A stretch of 64,000 bases of DNA, taken from positions 1,922,159 through 1,986,158 of the forward strand of contig JAYKAV010003266.1 in the NCBI GenBank assembly GCA_035582835.1, read 5' to 3'. The notes beneath the pieces are model-generated. The model had not been told where the DNA came from, made no database searches, and saw only the letters and a program-made list of their open reading frames with translations. Numbering within the stretch: the first letter of the stretch is position 1; the number at the start of each line of letters is the position of its first letter. The position numbers and the translations under genes were made by a program. This stretch comes from Phoebastria nigripes. Taxonomy: Eukaryota; Chordata; Aves; Procellariiformes; Diomedeidae. Below, piece by piece: positions 12,161 through 25,361 of this stretch.

Positions 12161-15100
12161 TGGCAAGATTCTCTGCGCCCCCCTCCCACCCAACTCTTTC
12201 TGAAATGTTTTCCCCAGTGCAGTAGTAACTGGGGGGTGCTGGCTGTGCTGCCAGCAGAGCCCCGTCCCCCCAGCTGTCGGCACACACAGCCAGGCACAGC
12301 GTCCGTCTGTCCGTCCCTGCGGAAGGGACGGGAGGAGCGCAGCACGCTGGCCAAGCTGCCCAGCTCGTACAGGGAGCGGAGCATTGTGTTACAGTCTGTT
12401 AACTCGAAATAATTCAGGAGCGTCCCCTCGGCGAGCCTGTGAAAAGCTCCCTTTGAGGTGCCTGTGTTTTGTAGGAGCCNGCTGCTCCCCCAGGGCATTC
12501 TGCTATTAATTCGTTAGATCTGAGGGTTTTTTCTCTCTTCCCCCCCTTTTCTCTTTTTTTCCCCCCTCTCTCTCCCTGGCAATTCAAACAGTGATGAATG
12601 GACAAAAATCCCTCAAGGGAAACATTTNTTCACTTAGTTACAAAGATTTCATGGCTAATTAGAGTAAATGTGGTTTTTAGAGTGTTAATCTCTTAACCAG
12701 CTTGGCTAGGAGGCCACCGCCACAACAGCAAAGGGGAGAGCAAGGGGGAACCAAGGGGGAAAAGGTGCTACCAAGTTCTTCCTGGGGCTGAGCCACAAAT
12801 GCCACTGGCTGGATCTGATGTGTCTTTATCACCAAGAGCATCCTGTGCGTGACCTCCTTAGCTCTGCTAATTGGGTGCCCACCTTCCCTCCTGGGGCAGG
12901 GCNCGGCTGTGCGAGGCTTGAAGGCGTTTTGGTCTGAGGAGGCCACGAGCTCTTTGTCTGCAAAAGTGGTGCAGAGGGAGCCTCTGGGATGAAAAGCAAA
13001 GCGGGAACAAAAGCAGAATTGAGGGCAGCGTGCTGTCCTTGGGCAGCAGAGGCGGCCGCCCGGGGCTTGTGTTCAGATTCTTTCTCTGCAGTTAAAATAC
13101 ATGTATTTACTGTGTGGTTTAGTGCCAGCGAGGGAGGCAGGCTGCGAGTGCACCCAGCGAGCAGTGGGTGCCTCGGGCTGGCCCCCCACGTGCCATTGCG
13201 CCAACCTGGCTGTGCTTGCGAAGCCTCCAGCACGCTTTCTGCAGCAAGTGCCCAGGCTTGCTGGTGAAGCATATGGTCCAGGTGGCACGTTATTGTCGAA
13301 GGTAGACGTTTTGCTGATGGAAGTCATCCCCCCTTTGCTGCCATGAAGGGGATTTATCCTTGATGTCTGCTGTCTTCTTCCTCCCTCCTCCTGTCCTTCC
13401 CGTCTGTGCCGCCTCCCTGGCATCTGCCTTTCCAGCCTGGTTTTGACTTCACCCCAAATGGCTCTGGCAAAACAGGGCGAATAATTTGTGAGCCAGCTCC
13501 CTGCTGCAGCCCACCNCCCACCCTGGGCAGCAGAGCCGGCCGGCGGCTGGTGCAGAGAGAGCTTGGGAGGAGATGGGAGTGGGATGTGGGCTTGAAATTC
13601 CTTCTCATCCCACTAGAGGGGATCCTCCGGATCAGGCTGGCGGAGCCCAACTGAAAAATGAACATAAAACCAGCGACTGGCAAAGCCGCGCTGAGATGCA
13701 GCCTCTGGCTGGTGTTGGAGCCCCGGTCCCTCAGAGGGGGAACATGGGCTAGAGGGGCTGCGAGTCTGACCTGGCGCTTTGCTGAACACAGCACTTGTGG
13801 GTGGGGGGGCAGGAGGATTTTAGTGCTTTTCAGACATTCCCAGCCGAGGCAGGCTAGCTGTGGCTGCCTCTCCCTGTTCCTTGTCCAGGAAAGCGTGGCT
13901 CCCCGGTGTGGCTTGTGGCTCCTCTGCCCACCATGGTCCGAGCCCAAGTGCTGGGAACTGCTCAGGTGGGGGCAAGGCTGCTCTAGCAGGACTTTACCAA
14001 GAAAGCACAAGTTTACCAAACACACGAGTGCAACATATGTCAGTGATGCTGCGTGTTCTCTGCTGGGTTTTGAGTCTGAATTATGATCCATCTGTGCGTT
14101 TCGGAGGGCGCAAGCGATGCTGTCAGCCTGGCATTGGCTACAGGGATGCTGGCTGCTGCGTGGCAGGGGGCTGCCAGGGCCAGGGTGCTGGGAAAGAGGT
14201 GCTCTCCCCTCCGTTATCGGATAGAGCCCATCTCATGTTTCTCACCGTAATCGCTGCTTCTGTTTGGGTGAAATCGAACTGGGAGGTGGTGACAGGGGGG
14301 GAATGAAAAGCGAGATAAACATATCATATTATGAAAATTTAATCCTGCTTTGCCTGGGCTAAAATTACATTCAGAGCAGGAGATAAAAGGTATCAGTCAC
14401 GTTACAAAAAAAGTCCAGATCATCTCAAAAGGCAGAGCGATAGGGAGCCTGGGAGAGCCCTGCCAGCCGGGGCCCCCGCTGTGCCAGGGCAGCAGTGAGT
14501 GCTGCTCCTCCCTGCCCGCACCCGGACCAGCCCTGCCCGCTGCGTGGGGCTGCCTTGACAAAGCTCCGTGCAGGGAGGCACGCTCGGTACCATCTCGCCA
14601 CTTGGCAGAGGAGATGATTCTTCCAAGAAACAGGTCCACTGGGGAAATTTTGTTGTCAGCTGTTGCATTTCTATGTTAGCTCCCTGCACTATGTGCCTTG
14701 TCTCCTGTGGGTTCCTTAAAATCACGGTGCGGCGGGACGGCCCCGTTGTGTGATGGGCTCCTGTCTGGCTGGAGATCTCCTGAGGCACAGGGGACCTGGA
14801 GAGGCTCTCTGCTCTTCAGGGGTCCTGCCTACCCCAGCCATGCCCTCTGCCCCTCTGTGTGGTGGGGGAGCAGGTGGCAGCGATGGTGGGGACAGCCCAG
14901 AGCCCATCCCCAGCTGTGTGCGGTTTCGGTGGGGGTCTGAGGGTCCGATGGAAGACTCCCGCCTCAGCCAGGCCCTGGCTCTCCGGAGCCGGCTGCGTGT
15001 TGTGCTTGGTGTGACGGCGGCTTCCCAGGCAGGAACGTCCCTTGCAGCCCTTTTCCTGCTCTGGCACCGCTTCCCCACTTCATAAAAGTGAAAGGTGACG

Positions 15101-15164
15101 TCTGAGTAAATATTACACTGACCTCTCACCTCGCCTCCTCCTGCCGCTGCTCCTCCTTTCTCAG

Positions 15165-15350
15165 GGCTCATTAACGGAGCCGCCGGCTGACCCGGGGCTG
15201 CGCTGCTGAGGAGGGGGCTCAGCGCTGTGCTCGGAGCACGGCAGGGGCTCGGCACTGGAGCACAAGCCCGGCGCCTCGCGGCCGGGAGCTGGACGGGAAG
15301 GGCAGTCTCCTTCCTGGCCGCCACTGAGGCTGAGCCTCCTCCCGAGCGCG
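15165..15350 (+). other. Candidate alternative non-coding exon in intron 1
   Basis: This 186-base segment is bordered by all the expected splice signals. Upstream there is a branch-point-like CACTGAC (15116-15122). It is followed by a long pyrimidine-rich tract (about 15123-15160) and the acceptor CAG ending at 15164. Downstream there is a near-perfect donor, GCG|GTAAGT, starting at 15351. The segment is GC-rich and contains no ATG on the + strand, as expected of a 5' UTR exon. A CRE-like TGACGTC (15096-15102) and a TATA-like CATAAAAG (15081-15088) lie just upstream. An alternative first exon starting in this patch is therefore also possible. No coding potential is evident. Chance pairing of splice sites cannot be excluded. 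Confidence 0.4.
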
Positions 15351-18300
15351 GTAAGTGGACGTTAGATCAGCCTTTGCTCTGGCTCAATGGGGAGCGGTGT
15401 GGGCTCTCCCAGTGGGTGCTGGTGCCACGTAACGCCGTAGCTGCGCTCACAGCCCAGCCATGGCCACTGGTGCTGGTGGGAGCAAGGGGAGGTGCTGTTT
15501 TAGGGTGTTGCTGCTCTAGCAAGAGCCTCTGTGCAAACAGTTACACCAGCAAAATCCGTGTGAGCAGGAGACTGTTCAGAGGAGTGGGTGCAGGCAGGAG
15601 GAGCTGAGCATGGACCCGGCCTCTGCCTCTTTGCGGTGACTCGGAGGGGCCGGGAGGGGTCCCTGAGGGCTGGACCAGTGGCTCCCGCCTGCCGTGGCCT
15701 CGACTCGGACATGGGACTCAGCAATGGGAGTGCCGGGATGTGGGGGGGGAAGCCCTCGAGATGCACAGGGAAATCTTACTCCATTTTGCCAGTGAAGGGA
15801 TGGCTGGATTGGGGGAGTGATAGTCCTTGGAGAGGCCATTCCCTGCGTGTATCAGGTAAGTTAAAGGAAACAGCTTATTTTGCTTTCAGCCCCTGGCTGG
15901 CTCTTAACAGCATTTGAAAAACAGCAGTTTTAATTCCTGCAGATACTCGGTGTCAGGCTCTGGAGCCCTGTTTCCCTGTACCGTGTCTCGGGAAGCCGCA
16001 CGGCACTGGGGAAAACAGGAAACCTCTGGGGCAGCGCTGGGCTGTTGCTCGCTGTTGCTCGCTCTGTCGCCCGTGACGCGCGCTGGGAAGGAAGCAGATC
16101 CACCACNGCTGGTCCAGGAGCCGCCGTCAGACCCTGACTCAGCGTGGAACAAGTTCCTNGTGTTATTTCCAGGCTCAGTGAGCCTGGGAACAAATGCCTC
16201 CCGGAGAGATTTATGTGTAGTTTTTCTTCTGTAGCGGTTTCATGTCATTGGTAAGAGAGAGCTCAGAGCAATCCCTCGTGTGCGGCGTGGTGCGCTGGAG
16301 GTGGTGGAGGAAACTGGGCATCCAGCNAGAGAAGGGCAGAAATCTGGAGGCGTGCAGGGGTTTTCCTTGGTGTTTGTGCTTAACATCNCTTTGGTTTGTT
16401 AACCTGGGAATGAGCTTTCAAAAAGTGAGTTTGAGCTCCAAGGTTTTGAGATTAATTATAATACTTAAAGCAGTGACTTTGAATTGTTTTTATTTGCTTT
16501 CTGATTGCTGGGCTTCCAGAATTTGCCTTGTTGAGATTTTTTTTTTTATAGCCCGAAGTGGCCGTTTTTCCCCCCAGGAGCGGGAAGCTGAGGTTCTGGG
16601 AATTGGCTGTTGGAAAGCAGGTGCTGTAATGAACATGAGTGTGTCGGTAGCCGGATTAAAACTTCCCAAGTCACGTTACCGAAACAGGCGATTTCCCACC
16701 TCTTTGAGAATATTACAAAAGCAGCAGCGAGTGCCGCAGACCACAGCGGGCTGGTTGCTTGCCCAGGTAGCCAAATGCGAGGGATTCACACGTAGCCAGT
16801 TCATGTGAAGAGCTTTGTTCCCTGTGGCTGGGTAGATTTATGGATGTCAGAGCAGAGAAATGGTAAGTTGGCTGCTTAACAGGGATGTTACAGTTCAACT
16901 CCATAAAACACACAGGCTGTCTCCTTTACTTGTTCATTTGCCAAGTCCCCAAAAAGTTGCAGTGACAGGAGCAGAGGATGGAGCGCTGCCCTCATGATCA
17001 TATTTCCTGCCTTTGCTGGTTTATGTCACAGCCTGTAACGTTATTTAAACAACAACAAAAAAAAGCCTGTGAATTTCCTTTTCATTTTTAATGGAAGTGC
17101 GAAGAGGTGGGGTGGGGAGGAAAAGGGAGCATGGCTGTAGCTTTCCTAACTGGGTAAATTATTCTTATGCTGAAAGTTTGCCATCTCNCAGGTTTTAAAT
17201 CTGCGCTGAAGCTAAAATACAGGAGCTCCTGCCCTCCTGGGTGTCGAGAGGGCCTGAGCGTGGCCGGGGTGTTGCAGCTCTGACTGTACGGTGTAGGAGC
17301 ACAGTGAGGTCCCAGCATCAAACCCCCAACTCAGGAGTTTCACTCCTGCTGCGAAGCTATTGCTGGTTATTCTGTGTGATTCAGGGGACAGCTGGGTGTG
17401 ACTGTGCAGACTCTGAGCATCTCGGTTATCCTGGGTTTTGATGAGAAGTGACTTTTGTGGATGTAGCAGACACCTGCTTTATCAAAATTCACACGGGCAC
17501 AGGAGAGCGCTGGTTTGTCCATGCACGTGGATGCAGACTTTACCTGTACTACTGCAGGTCCCCAAGCGTTTCTTCTGCTGTTTTCATTTTATTGAGTGTT
17601 GATGCTGAGGGTAAGGCACAAGTAAGAACGAAGGTGCCTAAATCCCTTTCTCGGTTCAGCCATTGACTCTGGGAGATGTAGGGCTGCCAGAAAGGCAAGA
17701 CTGCTTGCTGTGGCCAAACTGTGATGTGAGAGCTGGTTTTTCTTTGTTATTTTTCTGAGTTGGTTTGTTGTATATTGAGTGCTTTCCAAAGATGCTGCTT
17801 ACATACTTATATGGGGGGATAAGCTCTTCTCAAAATCTGGAGTAAGTGAACTGGGAGTAAGAGCTTCTCAAAGTCCACCTTGGAATGAGAAATGCTTCTG
17901 TTTGCCCTAAACCTTCTAAAAATTCTGACCTTTGATGTCTGCCCCTCTGTATTTCCAAATCAATTTAACATTACAGAGGCATCATCCATTGTGTTACAGA
18001 AGCTGGAAGGGCCAGATGAAAAACATCCACAGTAAGTAATCTATTTGGATGAGATACGATGCAGCAGCAAAAGGTTCACTGCAGGCTGTTTATCTCCTAG
18101 TTGTTATAAAGTTTTCTCCGCAGTTCGCACGGAGTTAATTGCAGCGGCAGTGATGAGCCCTTCTCTGCTCAGTGGACTGTGGTGTGTTTAGCTCGACTGG
18201 CAGATGAGGAGCCTTACGGAGCTGGAACTGCATTAAAGGCCCGTTTGGTGGTCACAGNTTTAGACTGTCTTTAAAATCTTGTAGCAACCAAGGAGCATGG

Positions 18301-21129
18301 GCAAGCGCTTTGGAGATCACTGGAAGAAAGAGGCAGGAGCCCCTTTGCTTGTCCACTGGGATATAACAAGGTGCTGGTACAAGTGCTTGTGTAACTTGGC
18401 TTTTCAAGGCATAAATTGCGTGTTGGGCAAATCTGTTCTGTCGGTTCCACCAAATAAATTTTCTGACTTGGAGGTGGCCACAACTTGTCTTGGGCTGAGC
18501 TGAGAAGTGCTAGAACAAATTCTCAGAAAGAAACAAAAGCAGAGGCCCTTTTAAGGACTTCCAAGGATGTTGTATAACTTGTTTAAAAAAATAAGCTCTG
18601 CCCAGGGTACTGGGTCACTGGGAGGCTTAACCTCAGGAGTGACAAGGTGGGTGGGATCGAAATGACTTTGCAGATGGAGTTTTTCACTTCTGAGTGTGAA
18701 TTCAGCAATATGGGTTTTCTAACCATTCACTTCCTTGCAGACTTGTATGAAATGAGCTGTATGTCAATCCTATTCTTGCTATGAGATCTAATTTACTTTA
18801 AGGAAAGGTGCGGTCTCCCTGGGTGCGAGTCCTGCCAGCACAGGGCTTTGGGCAGCTCGCCTTCCCCGCCAGCACCTGCTCTCACACTGTCCTTTATGTG
18901 ATCTGCAAAGACCTGTTGAAAACCAAACAATTTTGGCTTAATTTCCTTCTCCTCCCAAGATTTAAAAGAAGAGTTTTTCCTACAAACAGGGCAAATTTTA
19001 ACTTGAGAAAAAGCAAAATATTGACTCATTTGTTCATCCCTGCAATTCCTGTTACATTCTCTGCAAATTTCCATTATAAANGTGACACTTTGCCAGGTTA
19101 TCTGCTTTAGCCGTCTTGTTACTGAAGAGGATATAATATTAATTTCCTTGTCATTTAGTTTTTCTGATGTATGTGGGATCATTTCGTTAACAGTGTTATG
19201 AATCTTAATGTAAATCAGCTGGGCTTTGCTTCAGGCCTCTAAAAAGACAACGGAAGCAGCATTGATGCGATCCTGGAAAATGCACCAATTTTCCTCAGAG
19301 CTGCATGGAAACTCAAATTTGGGTGCGGAGTGAGTTTCTTTTTGACCAAACATCTCAACTCTGTTGTTTCAGTGGAAGTTCTGCAGTTCTTGGGCCGTAT
19401 ATATCTCAAATCATTGAGGTTTGCCTTGGTTTTGTCCCCAACAATCCTGATGAATTTGGTATAAATGTATTGTGGATCTGGAAAACCAATTTGTGGTTGT
19501 AAAGGAGATACTTATAAAATTGAACACCTGAAAGTATTCCTACAGCCTGTGCTGATTCTCACGTGTTGCTTTGCTCCACTGTATTTTGTAGAGCAAACTC
19601 GTTTGCCGCTGCAGCCTTCCTTTGGTCTGCCAAAGTATTGGTGAAGTCCTGCAACAAATTCAGCTGTAGCTTCTCTCCTTTCTAGATCCTCTGTATGTTT
19701 TATGGAATCAAGGAAACTTCATTATCAGTTCTTAATCCATCAGCCCCTTGGTGATGCATCTGGTCAGGGGTGATGCGGTGGTGTCACTCCATGTGGACCA
19801 TGGGTGCTGGTCCATGCTTGGGCATCTGCAGTGCACCAGTGCTGCCCCAGGAGGTNGAGTGGCAGGGATGGGGACCGCTGCTGTGCTCGGATGGGACCAG
19901 GGCCAGGGCGAGACAGCTTCCACAGAGGAGTGTTGAATTAAAGGGTGTGCAAGGAGCTCTCCAAGCAGGCAGGCTTGCTGCATTCCTGTGAAATATGGCC
20001 TTACAAGTCCTTGAAGGATTTATTGTTTTCCGGGCACTGCTGGATCCAGTCCGATAGGCTGGATATAGGAAGGAAATGACTCAGTTGCTCTACAGACAAG
20101 TGCAGCTTTGAAATTCAAAGAGGCAGGAGACAGCTGAGAGGCTCCAACTCATTCCCATCGGGAGTCAGGTCCTTGTGTGTCTGTTATTCTTTGTGCACAG
20201 CACTTGGGGGTTGCAGCCGGGACGGGGCAGCGGGTGGGGAGGGAGGAAGCTCCACTGGGCAGCGGTCACGCTGTGAACCAGCCGATGCCTTGAAACCCCT
20301 CCGGCATGAGGACACCACGGGAGAGCAGGTGATGGCAAGTGAAGCTGGGGGCCGGCGGAGGGGAGAGGGCTGCGGTGCTGCTGCGAGGCCAGTCTGTGGT
20401 GGTGGGAGCAGCTGCCGGGCTCCGCACCCGCCTGACCATTGCCAATCGATTGCTGCGCTGGGGGCACAGCGTGGGGCAGAGCTTGCAGCAGTGTAACAGC
20501 TTTCAGGTTTTCCGAGGCATGTTTCCCACCCACAACAGGGTGGAGAAGCGCAGTGACCCTCCCTGCGGATGAGCCGCGCGAGGAGTTTGGGTGCTCCGGC
20601 TCCCATGTCTCCTTTCCTCTTGCCCATGTTGTCTGGAGCTGGCCCTGTGGTCCCTGGTGTTTGCACTCTGGTCTGGATTTGCCACAGCAAGTGGAGAGGT
20701 GTTAATGATTTTGCAAGACAAGCTCAAGATTTTAGAACCTTTTAGCCATCAAGGTGTGCAGTCCCTCTTTAGCCTCATGCTGTAACTTTTGGCTGATGTC
20801 AGATGTAGACGTAAGAGCAGATGCTTTCTCCATTCTATTATCAGCTTGGTTGGAGAGAGAGAAGTCTTTAAATGATAGAAAGATCCTTAGCAAAGAAACA
20901 AGAGTTAGTGTTAAAAATAAAGAAAACAAGACAGCTTGTTTCATCTAAACAGAAGGGTTATTAAACAGGCTTGAATTAATCAGTGATCTGCCAGAGCTCT
21001 GAAATTGAAAAGCAGAGCAAGAGGAGCATGGAGCAGATGAGTGGGAACAAGCCACTTTCTTGGGTAGCCACTGATGTCCAAATGCTGTAGGAGAGGAGGT
21101 GATGTTCAGCTGGTGGTGGGATGAAGCCG

Positions 21130-22006
21130 AGATGACGCTGGCCGGCAGTGTCGATCTGCTCGAGGGTAGGAAGGCTCTGCAGAGGGACCTGGACAGGCTG
21201 GATCGATGGGCTGAGGCCAACTGCATGAGGTTCAACAAGGCCAAGTGCCAGGTCCTGCACTTTGGCCACAACAACCCCATGCAATGCTACAGGCTGGGGG
21301 AAGAGTGGCTGGAAAGCTGCCTGTCGGAAAAGGACCTGGGGGTGCTGGTTGACAGCCGGCTGAATATGAGCCAGCAGTGTGCCCAGGTGGCCAAGAAGGC
21401 CAACAGCATCCTGGCCTGTATCAGAAATAGTGTGGCCAGCAGGAGTAGGGAAGTGATCGTGCCCCTGTACTCGGCACTGGTGAGGCCGCACCTCAAATAC
21501 TGTGTTCAGTTTTGGGCCCCTCGCTACAAGAAGGACATTGAGGTGCTGGAGCGTGTCCAGAGGAGGGCAACGAAGCTGGTGAAGGGTCTGGAGAACAAGT
21601 CTTATGAGGAACAGCTGAGGGAACTGGGACTGTTTAGTCTGGAGAAGAGGAGGCTCAGGGGAGACCTCATCGCCCTCTACAACTACCTGAGAGGAGGTTG
21701 CAGCGAGGTGGGTGTTGGTCTCTTCTGCCAAGCAACTAGCGATAGGACGAGAGGAAATGGCCTCAAGTTGCGCCAAGGGAGGTTTAGATTGGACATTAGG
21801 AAAAATTTCTTCACTGAAAGAGTGGTTAAGCATTGGACCAGGCTGCCCAGGGAAGTGGTTGAGTCCCCATCCCTGGAAGTATTTAAAAGACGTGTAGACG
21901 AGGCGCTTAGGGACATGGTTTAGTGGGCATGGAGGTGTTGGGTTGACGGTTGGACTTGATGATCTTAGAGGTCTTTTCCAACCTTAATGATTCTATGATT
22001 CTATGA
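21130..22006 (+). mobile_element. CR1 LINE, 5'-truncated, with 3' end intact
   Basis: An open frame runs to the stop at 21921-21923. It encodes the C-terminal part of a CR1 reverse transcriptase. Recognisable segments include [20 protein letters not shown], the [10 protein letters not shown] block, [37 protein letters not shown] and [21 protein letters not shown]. The 3' UTR follows with the familiar GGTTGGACTTGATGATC segment and ends in two ATTCTATG units (about 21989-22006). The catalytic FADD region and everything upstream are missing, as is usual for CR1 after incomplete reverse transcription. The element cannot move on its own. The uninterrupted frame of about 265 codons suggests a relatively recent insertion. 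It lies in sense orientation in PLXNA2 intron 1. Confidence 0.95.
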
Positions 22007-23329
22007 CTCCAGGCTTCGGGGTCCTTGGCTGGAGCTCAGTGCAAGGCTGGGGGCACCCGGCTGCCAGCACCAGGAGCCCCCCGGGCACTGGTGCACAAGA
22101 CCCGCTGGGATCCTGCCAGCAACCAGCTGCTGTCCCCGTGGCTGCAAGCTCTGTGATGGTCGCTGCTTGTCATGCTCGGTGAAACAGACTGGGCAGGGAA
22201 TGAAGATGCTTTACATTTCCCAGGATTCGGGCACCTCGAAACACTTTCAAAAACTGCATCAAGGACCCCAGTGATGCACTTAAAAGGGCAGGTAACCCTG
22301 CGTAAAGAGGCTTCGAGAGGTAAAGGCACTTCCTTCGTGTGGTTGATAAAGCTGGTGTTGATTGCAGTTCATAGCACATACTTCCACTAAGACAGGCCTG
22401 ACGAGGGCTGGTTAATGGTCCCTGAAGGGTTCTTCAGTGCTGTGTGGCTCTCTCCTGCATCAACCTGTCTGCTTCAGTTTTGTTGTTAATTCAAGGGCTT
22501 TTGCAGTTGTGTTCTGCCTTTCCAAATCCTTGTGATTCCACAGTGGTACCTGGATGATAATTTCTTCCACTTCTGCAGTGGGAATGCCAGCATTGTGACT
22601 GGCAGCTCAAACCTGTAGCAAAGCAGTGAGCCGATGGTGCTGGTCACGCAGCAGGGATGAACTTCTCCCTTTGCGTGCTTCTCCACTTCTCATCCCGACG
22701 GCTCCTGCCCCGGTTTGGTGCTGTACCACCCCTACCCTCCCGGTGCGATGGGGGTGATGGACAGCATGATGTAGGTTTGACTTGGTGGTTATTGCTCATA
22801 ATCTGAAAAGATAATCCTGTTCCGGAGCGACATGGAGCATCATAACCAGTAAACACCTCTTGAATGGGNAAGCGTGCCTGGATGTGCACACAGGCAGTGG
22901 TGTGGTCTTAATAATTTCAGCGCTGCTGGCTGAGTGAAATCTATAGCTGCACAGTTGGGGATTCAGCATCTCAGAACCTAATTTTAACAAATGTACAATT
23001 TCCTGGTTTACTTAGGTAACAGCACTGTGGCTACTGTGTAAATACATCTGGCTGCCGTAGGGAGTGTTGGGGATAACGAACACCACTCGCTGTACAGGGC
23101 TGGCACAGCCAAAGGATTTCTGTTTCAGGATTTCTGTTTAATGGAGTGGCTGGGGACCCATTTAATTTGAAGCTGGGGTTCTTCACTTGCCTGTGGTGCA
23201 CTTGGAGTGAGGCCAGGAGAAGCTGCTGCTTATTTTTTCCTCCAGTTCGGTGGCCGCTCTGTGATCTTCCCTCATGCTGCACTGTAATATTCTCTTGTAA
23301 TAAACTGCAGCTGGATGTCACCTGGGGAG

Positions 23330-23460
23330 AGAGTGCTGGGCTGAGACTCAGGAGATAAAACTCCTGGCTTTGCCACTGAGACCTTTTGAGTAGCCTTGGG
23401 CAAATCATTTAATCGTTTAATCCGCTTGCACCTAAGGTCACCATCCATTAAATTCTATTT
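23330..23460 (+). repeat. MIR-type SINE relic
   Basis: The stretch follows the MIR consensus order. It has a 'GACTCAGGAG...CTCCTGGCTTTGCCACTGA' segment, then 'TAGCCTTGGGCAAATCATTTAAT', then a decayed 'CACCTAAGGTCACCATCCATTAAA' in place of the usual 'CCTCAGTTTCCCCATCTGTAAA'. Several substitutions mark it as old. Recognised by eye only. Confidence 0.6.
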
Positions 23461-23587
23461 TGTTGGGAATAAAGTCCATGAATAATCAAACGATGTTCAG
23501 GTGCACCAGTGAAGAGGGGTGGATAAACCTCAGTCCATCAGGACTCGGGTAAGAAACTAGAAAAAGCACTTTCTAAGGGACGTACTG

Positions 23588-23705
23588 ACCTAGATTGCCT
23601 GGAGGGGTTGTGGACTCTGTTTCTGGAGGTCCTTAAGGACNGTTTAGAGAGACATCTTGAATTATGATTATAGCTGGTCCTTGCAGCAGGAGACTGGATT
23701 AGAGA
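23588..23705 (+). repeat. Old CR1/L3-type LINE 3' relic
   Basis: The sequence parallels the 3' end of ancient CR1/L3 elements: 'AGATTGCCTGGAGGGGTTGTGGACTC' (the translated LPREVVDS region), 'CTGGAGGTCCTTAAGGAC', 'GAGAGACATCTTG', then 'AGCTGGTCCTTGCAGCAGGAGACTGGATTAGA'. It is far more diverged than the CR1 at 21130-22006 and has no open frame. It lies 128 bp from a MIR-type relic in the same orientation. Confidence 0.5.
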
Positions 23706-24565
23706 ATCACAACTTTCTGGGCACAAATTTGTATGATTTAATGTTATCCAAAGCCATTGACCTGTTTACAGAGGTTTGGATGAAACTGAGACTTCCCAAA
23801 ACTTGAATAAACTAGCTATGAAACTTAAGAAGTGTTAAATTTTCCCTTTGTGTCATACTTCAAGGCAACCAGGAAAATAAGGGTCTGTTCTGCTCTCTGC
23901 TTCGGTGCGTGGTGTTGTCGCCAGCCTTGGGTCTGTCCTCAGGGACTGCATGGTGAATAAAGTCCTCTTTTCCCAGCACCTCTCTTGGTGCAAGGTAATT
24001 TATAAGCTATTTCACAGCAGTGTACTTGAAGCTCAATAGCTGCCAGCTGGGGTTTCTCAGATAGCAGGTGTCAAGTATCAGCACAGGGAAAGAAAAAGGT
24101 GTCTAATTTCTGCCACCTAGGTGTCCTAGGTTGATTATGAATTTTTCTGGACATCTTTTGGGATTGGTGGGTTAAATGTCTCCAGCTGCAATGCACAGCT
24201 GGGTGTAAGCCNCACCAGAGCCACAGCTGCAGTCCTGCTTTAGATTTGCCAGAGGAGCCAGTGCTCCCTTGGAGATGGTGATGATTTTGTCAGTGTTAAA
24301 GACATGCCTCCTTGCTGTGTTTGCAGGGATGTTTCAGCATCCTTGGGGGTCAGAGGTAGCTGTGCCCATGTTTGCTTGTCACCACTGTCAGGGGAGGGTA
24401 GCCCTGCTCTGCTGAACAATCTCTGCTCAAAGAGTTTATGAACAGAGGTGCACCAAGAAGCGCTAAACCAGTCCCTTACGTGTACTTTACTGCAGCAGTT
24501 TATCCCTGGTAACTCCCTTTTGAGTCTTCCATCAATTGAATGTCTGAGTGCCTCATGTATGAGAG

Positions 24566-24695
24566 CGTTATCCCCATTTCACAGGTGGAGCAACTGAGGC
24601 AAAGAGTAACACGACTTGTCCAGGTCTATTCAGCAAGTCTGGGACAAAGCCAGGAGTAAATTCAGACCACAGGTCAGGGTGCTGCGCCGTGCTCT
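24566..24695 (-). repeat. MIR-type SINE relic, antisense
   Basis: The reverse-strand MIR pattern is clear: GTTATCCCCATTTCACAGGT, GGAGCAACTGAGGCAAAGAG, CACGACTTGTCCAGGTC, then a decayed GTCTGGGACAAAGCCAGGAG region ending in GCGCCGTGCTC. Length and order fit a nearly full-length but diverged copy. It lies in intron 1. Confidence 0.65.
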
Positions 24696-25361
24696 CCAAA
24701 ATGCAGTTGCAAAGATGAGGCTTACAGCGGGTCTCTCCCTGGGATTTTCTGTTTCTCTTNACCCCAGACCTGTTGGGATGTGTGTGCTCAAGAGGGAGAT
24801 GGGGGGGAGAGGTGGCTTATCCGGTATGCGTTGTATAAACAGTATCTGAAGTCTGGACAATATGAACAAATTTTGTGCATAATTCATGCAATCGTGTTTG
24901 TTATCAGGGAAATGCCTTTTCATGGCTGGGTTTCGTTCTTCCCCTCCTCTTCCTTGTCCCAGGGCTGGAGGAAGCAATAATCACAATGCTGTATTTTGCC
25001 CTCTTAACTCTTTCTCAGAAAGCTGACAAGCCTGTCAAATACCATCTCCGTGAATAAGCAGCTCCGGGGAAGCGCNGATGCGGCTCCCGGTGTGGTTCCT
25101 GCCTGTGGCTGCCAGCACAGCCCTGCGGAGCCGGGGACAGGCACTGCCGAGGGGCAGCGAAGCAGAAGGGTGAGGCATAAAGGTGGTTTTCAGCCTGTGA
25201 TACTCAAAGGGTTCAGTGTTGCAGGTTATGCTTTAGGAAGGGCTTGGTATTTGTCGTCCCTGTCGTTCAGTAACCTCTGCAGAAACCTTGGACCCGCTGC
25301 CAGGCACCTTGCTGGTGATTTACAACTTGCTCTTATTGTTGCTAGAGTCAAATATTCTTTT

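Noticed and set aside
20976..21833. Reverse-strand frame of 285 codons
   Set aside because: It is the antisense shadow of the CR1 reverse-transcriptase frame.
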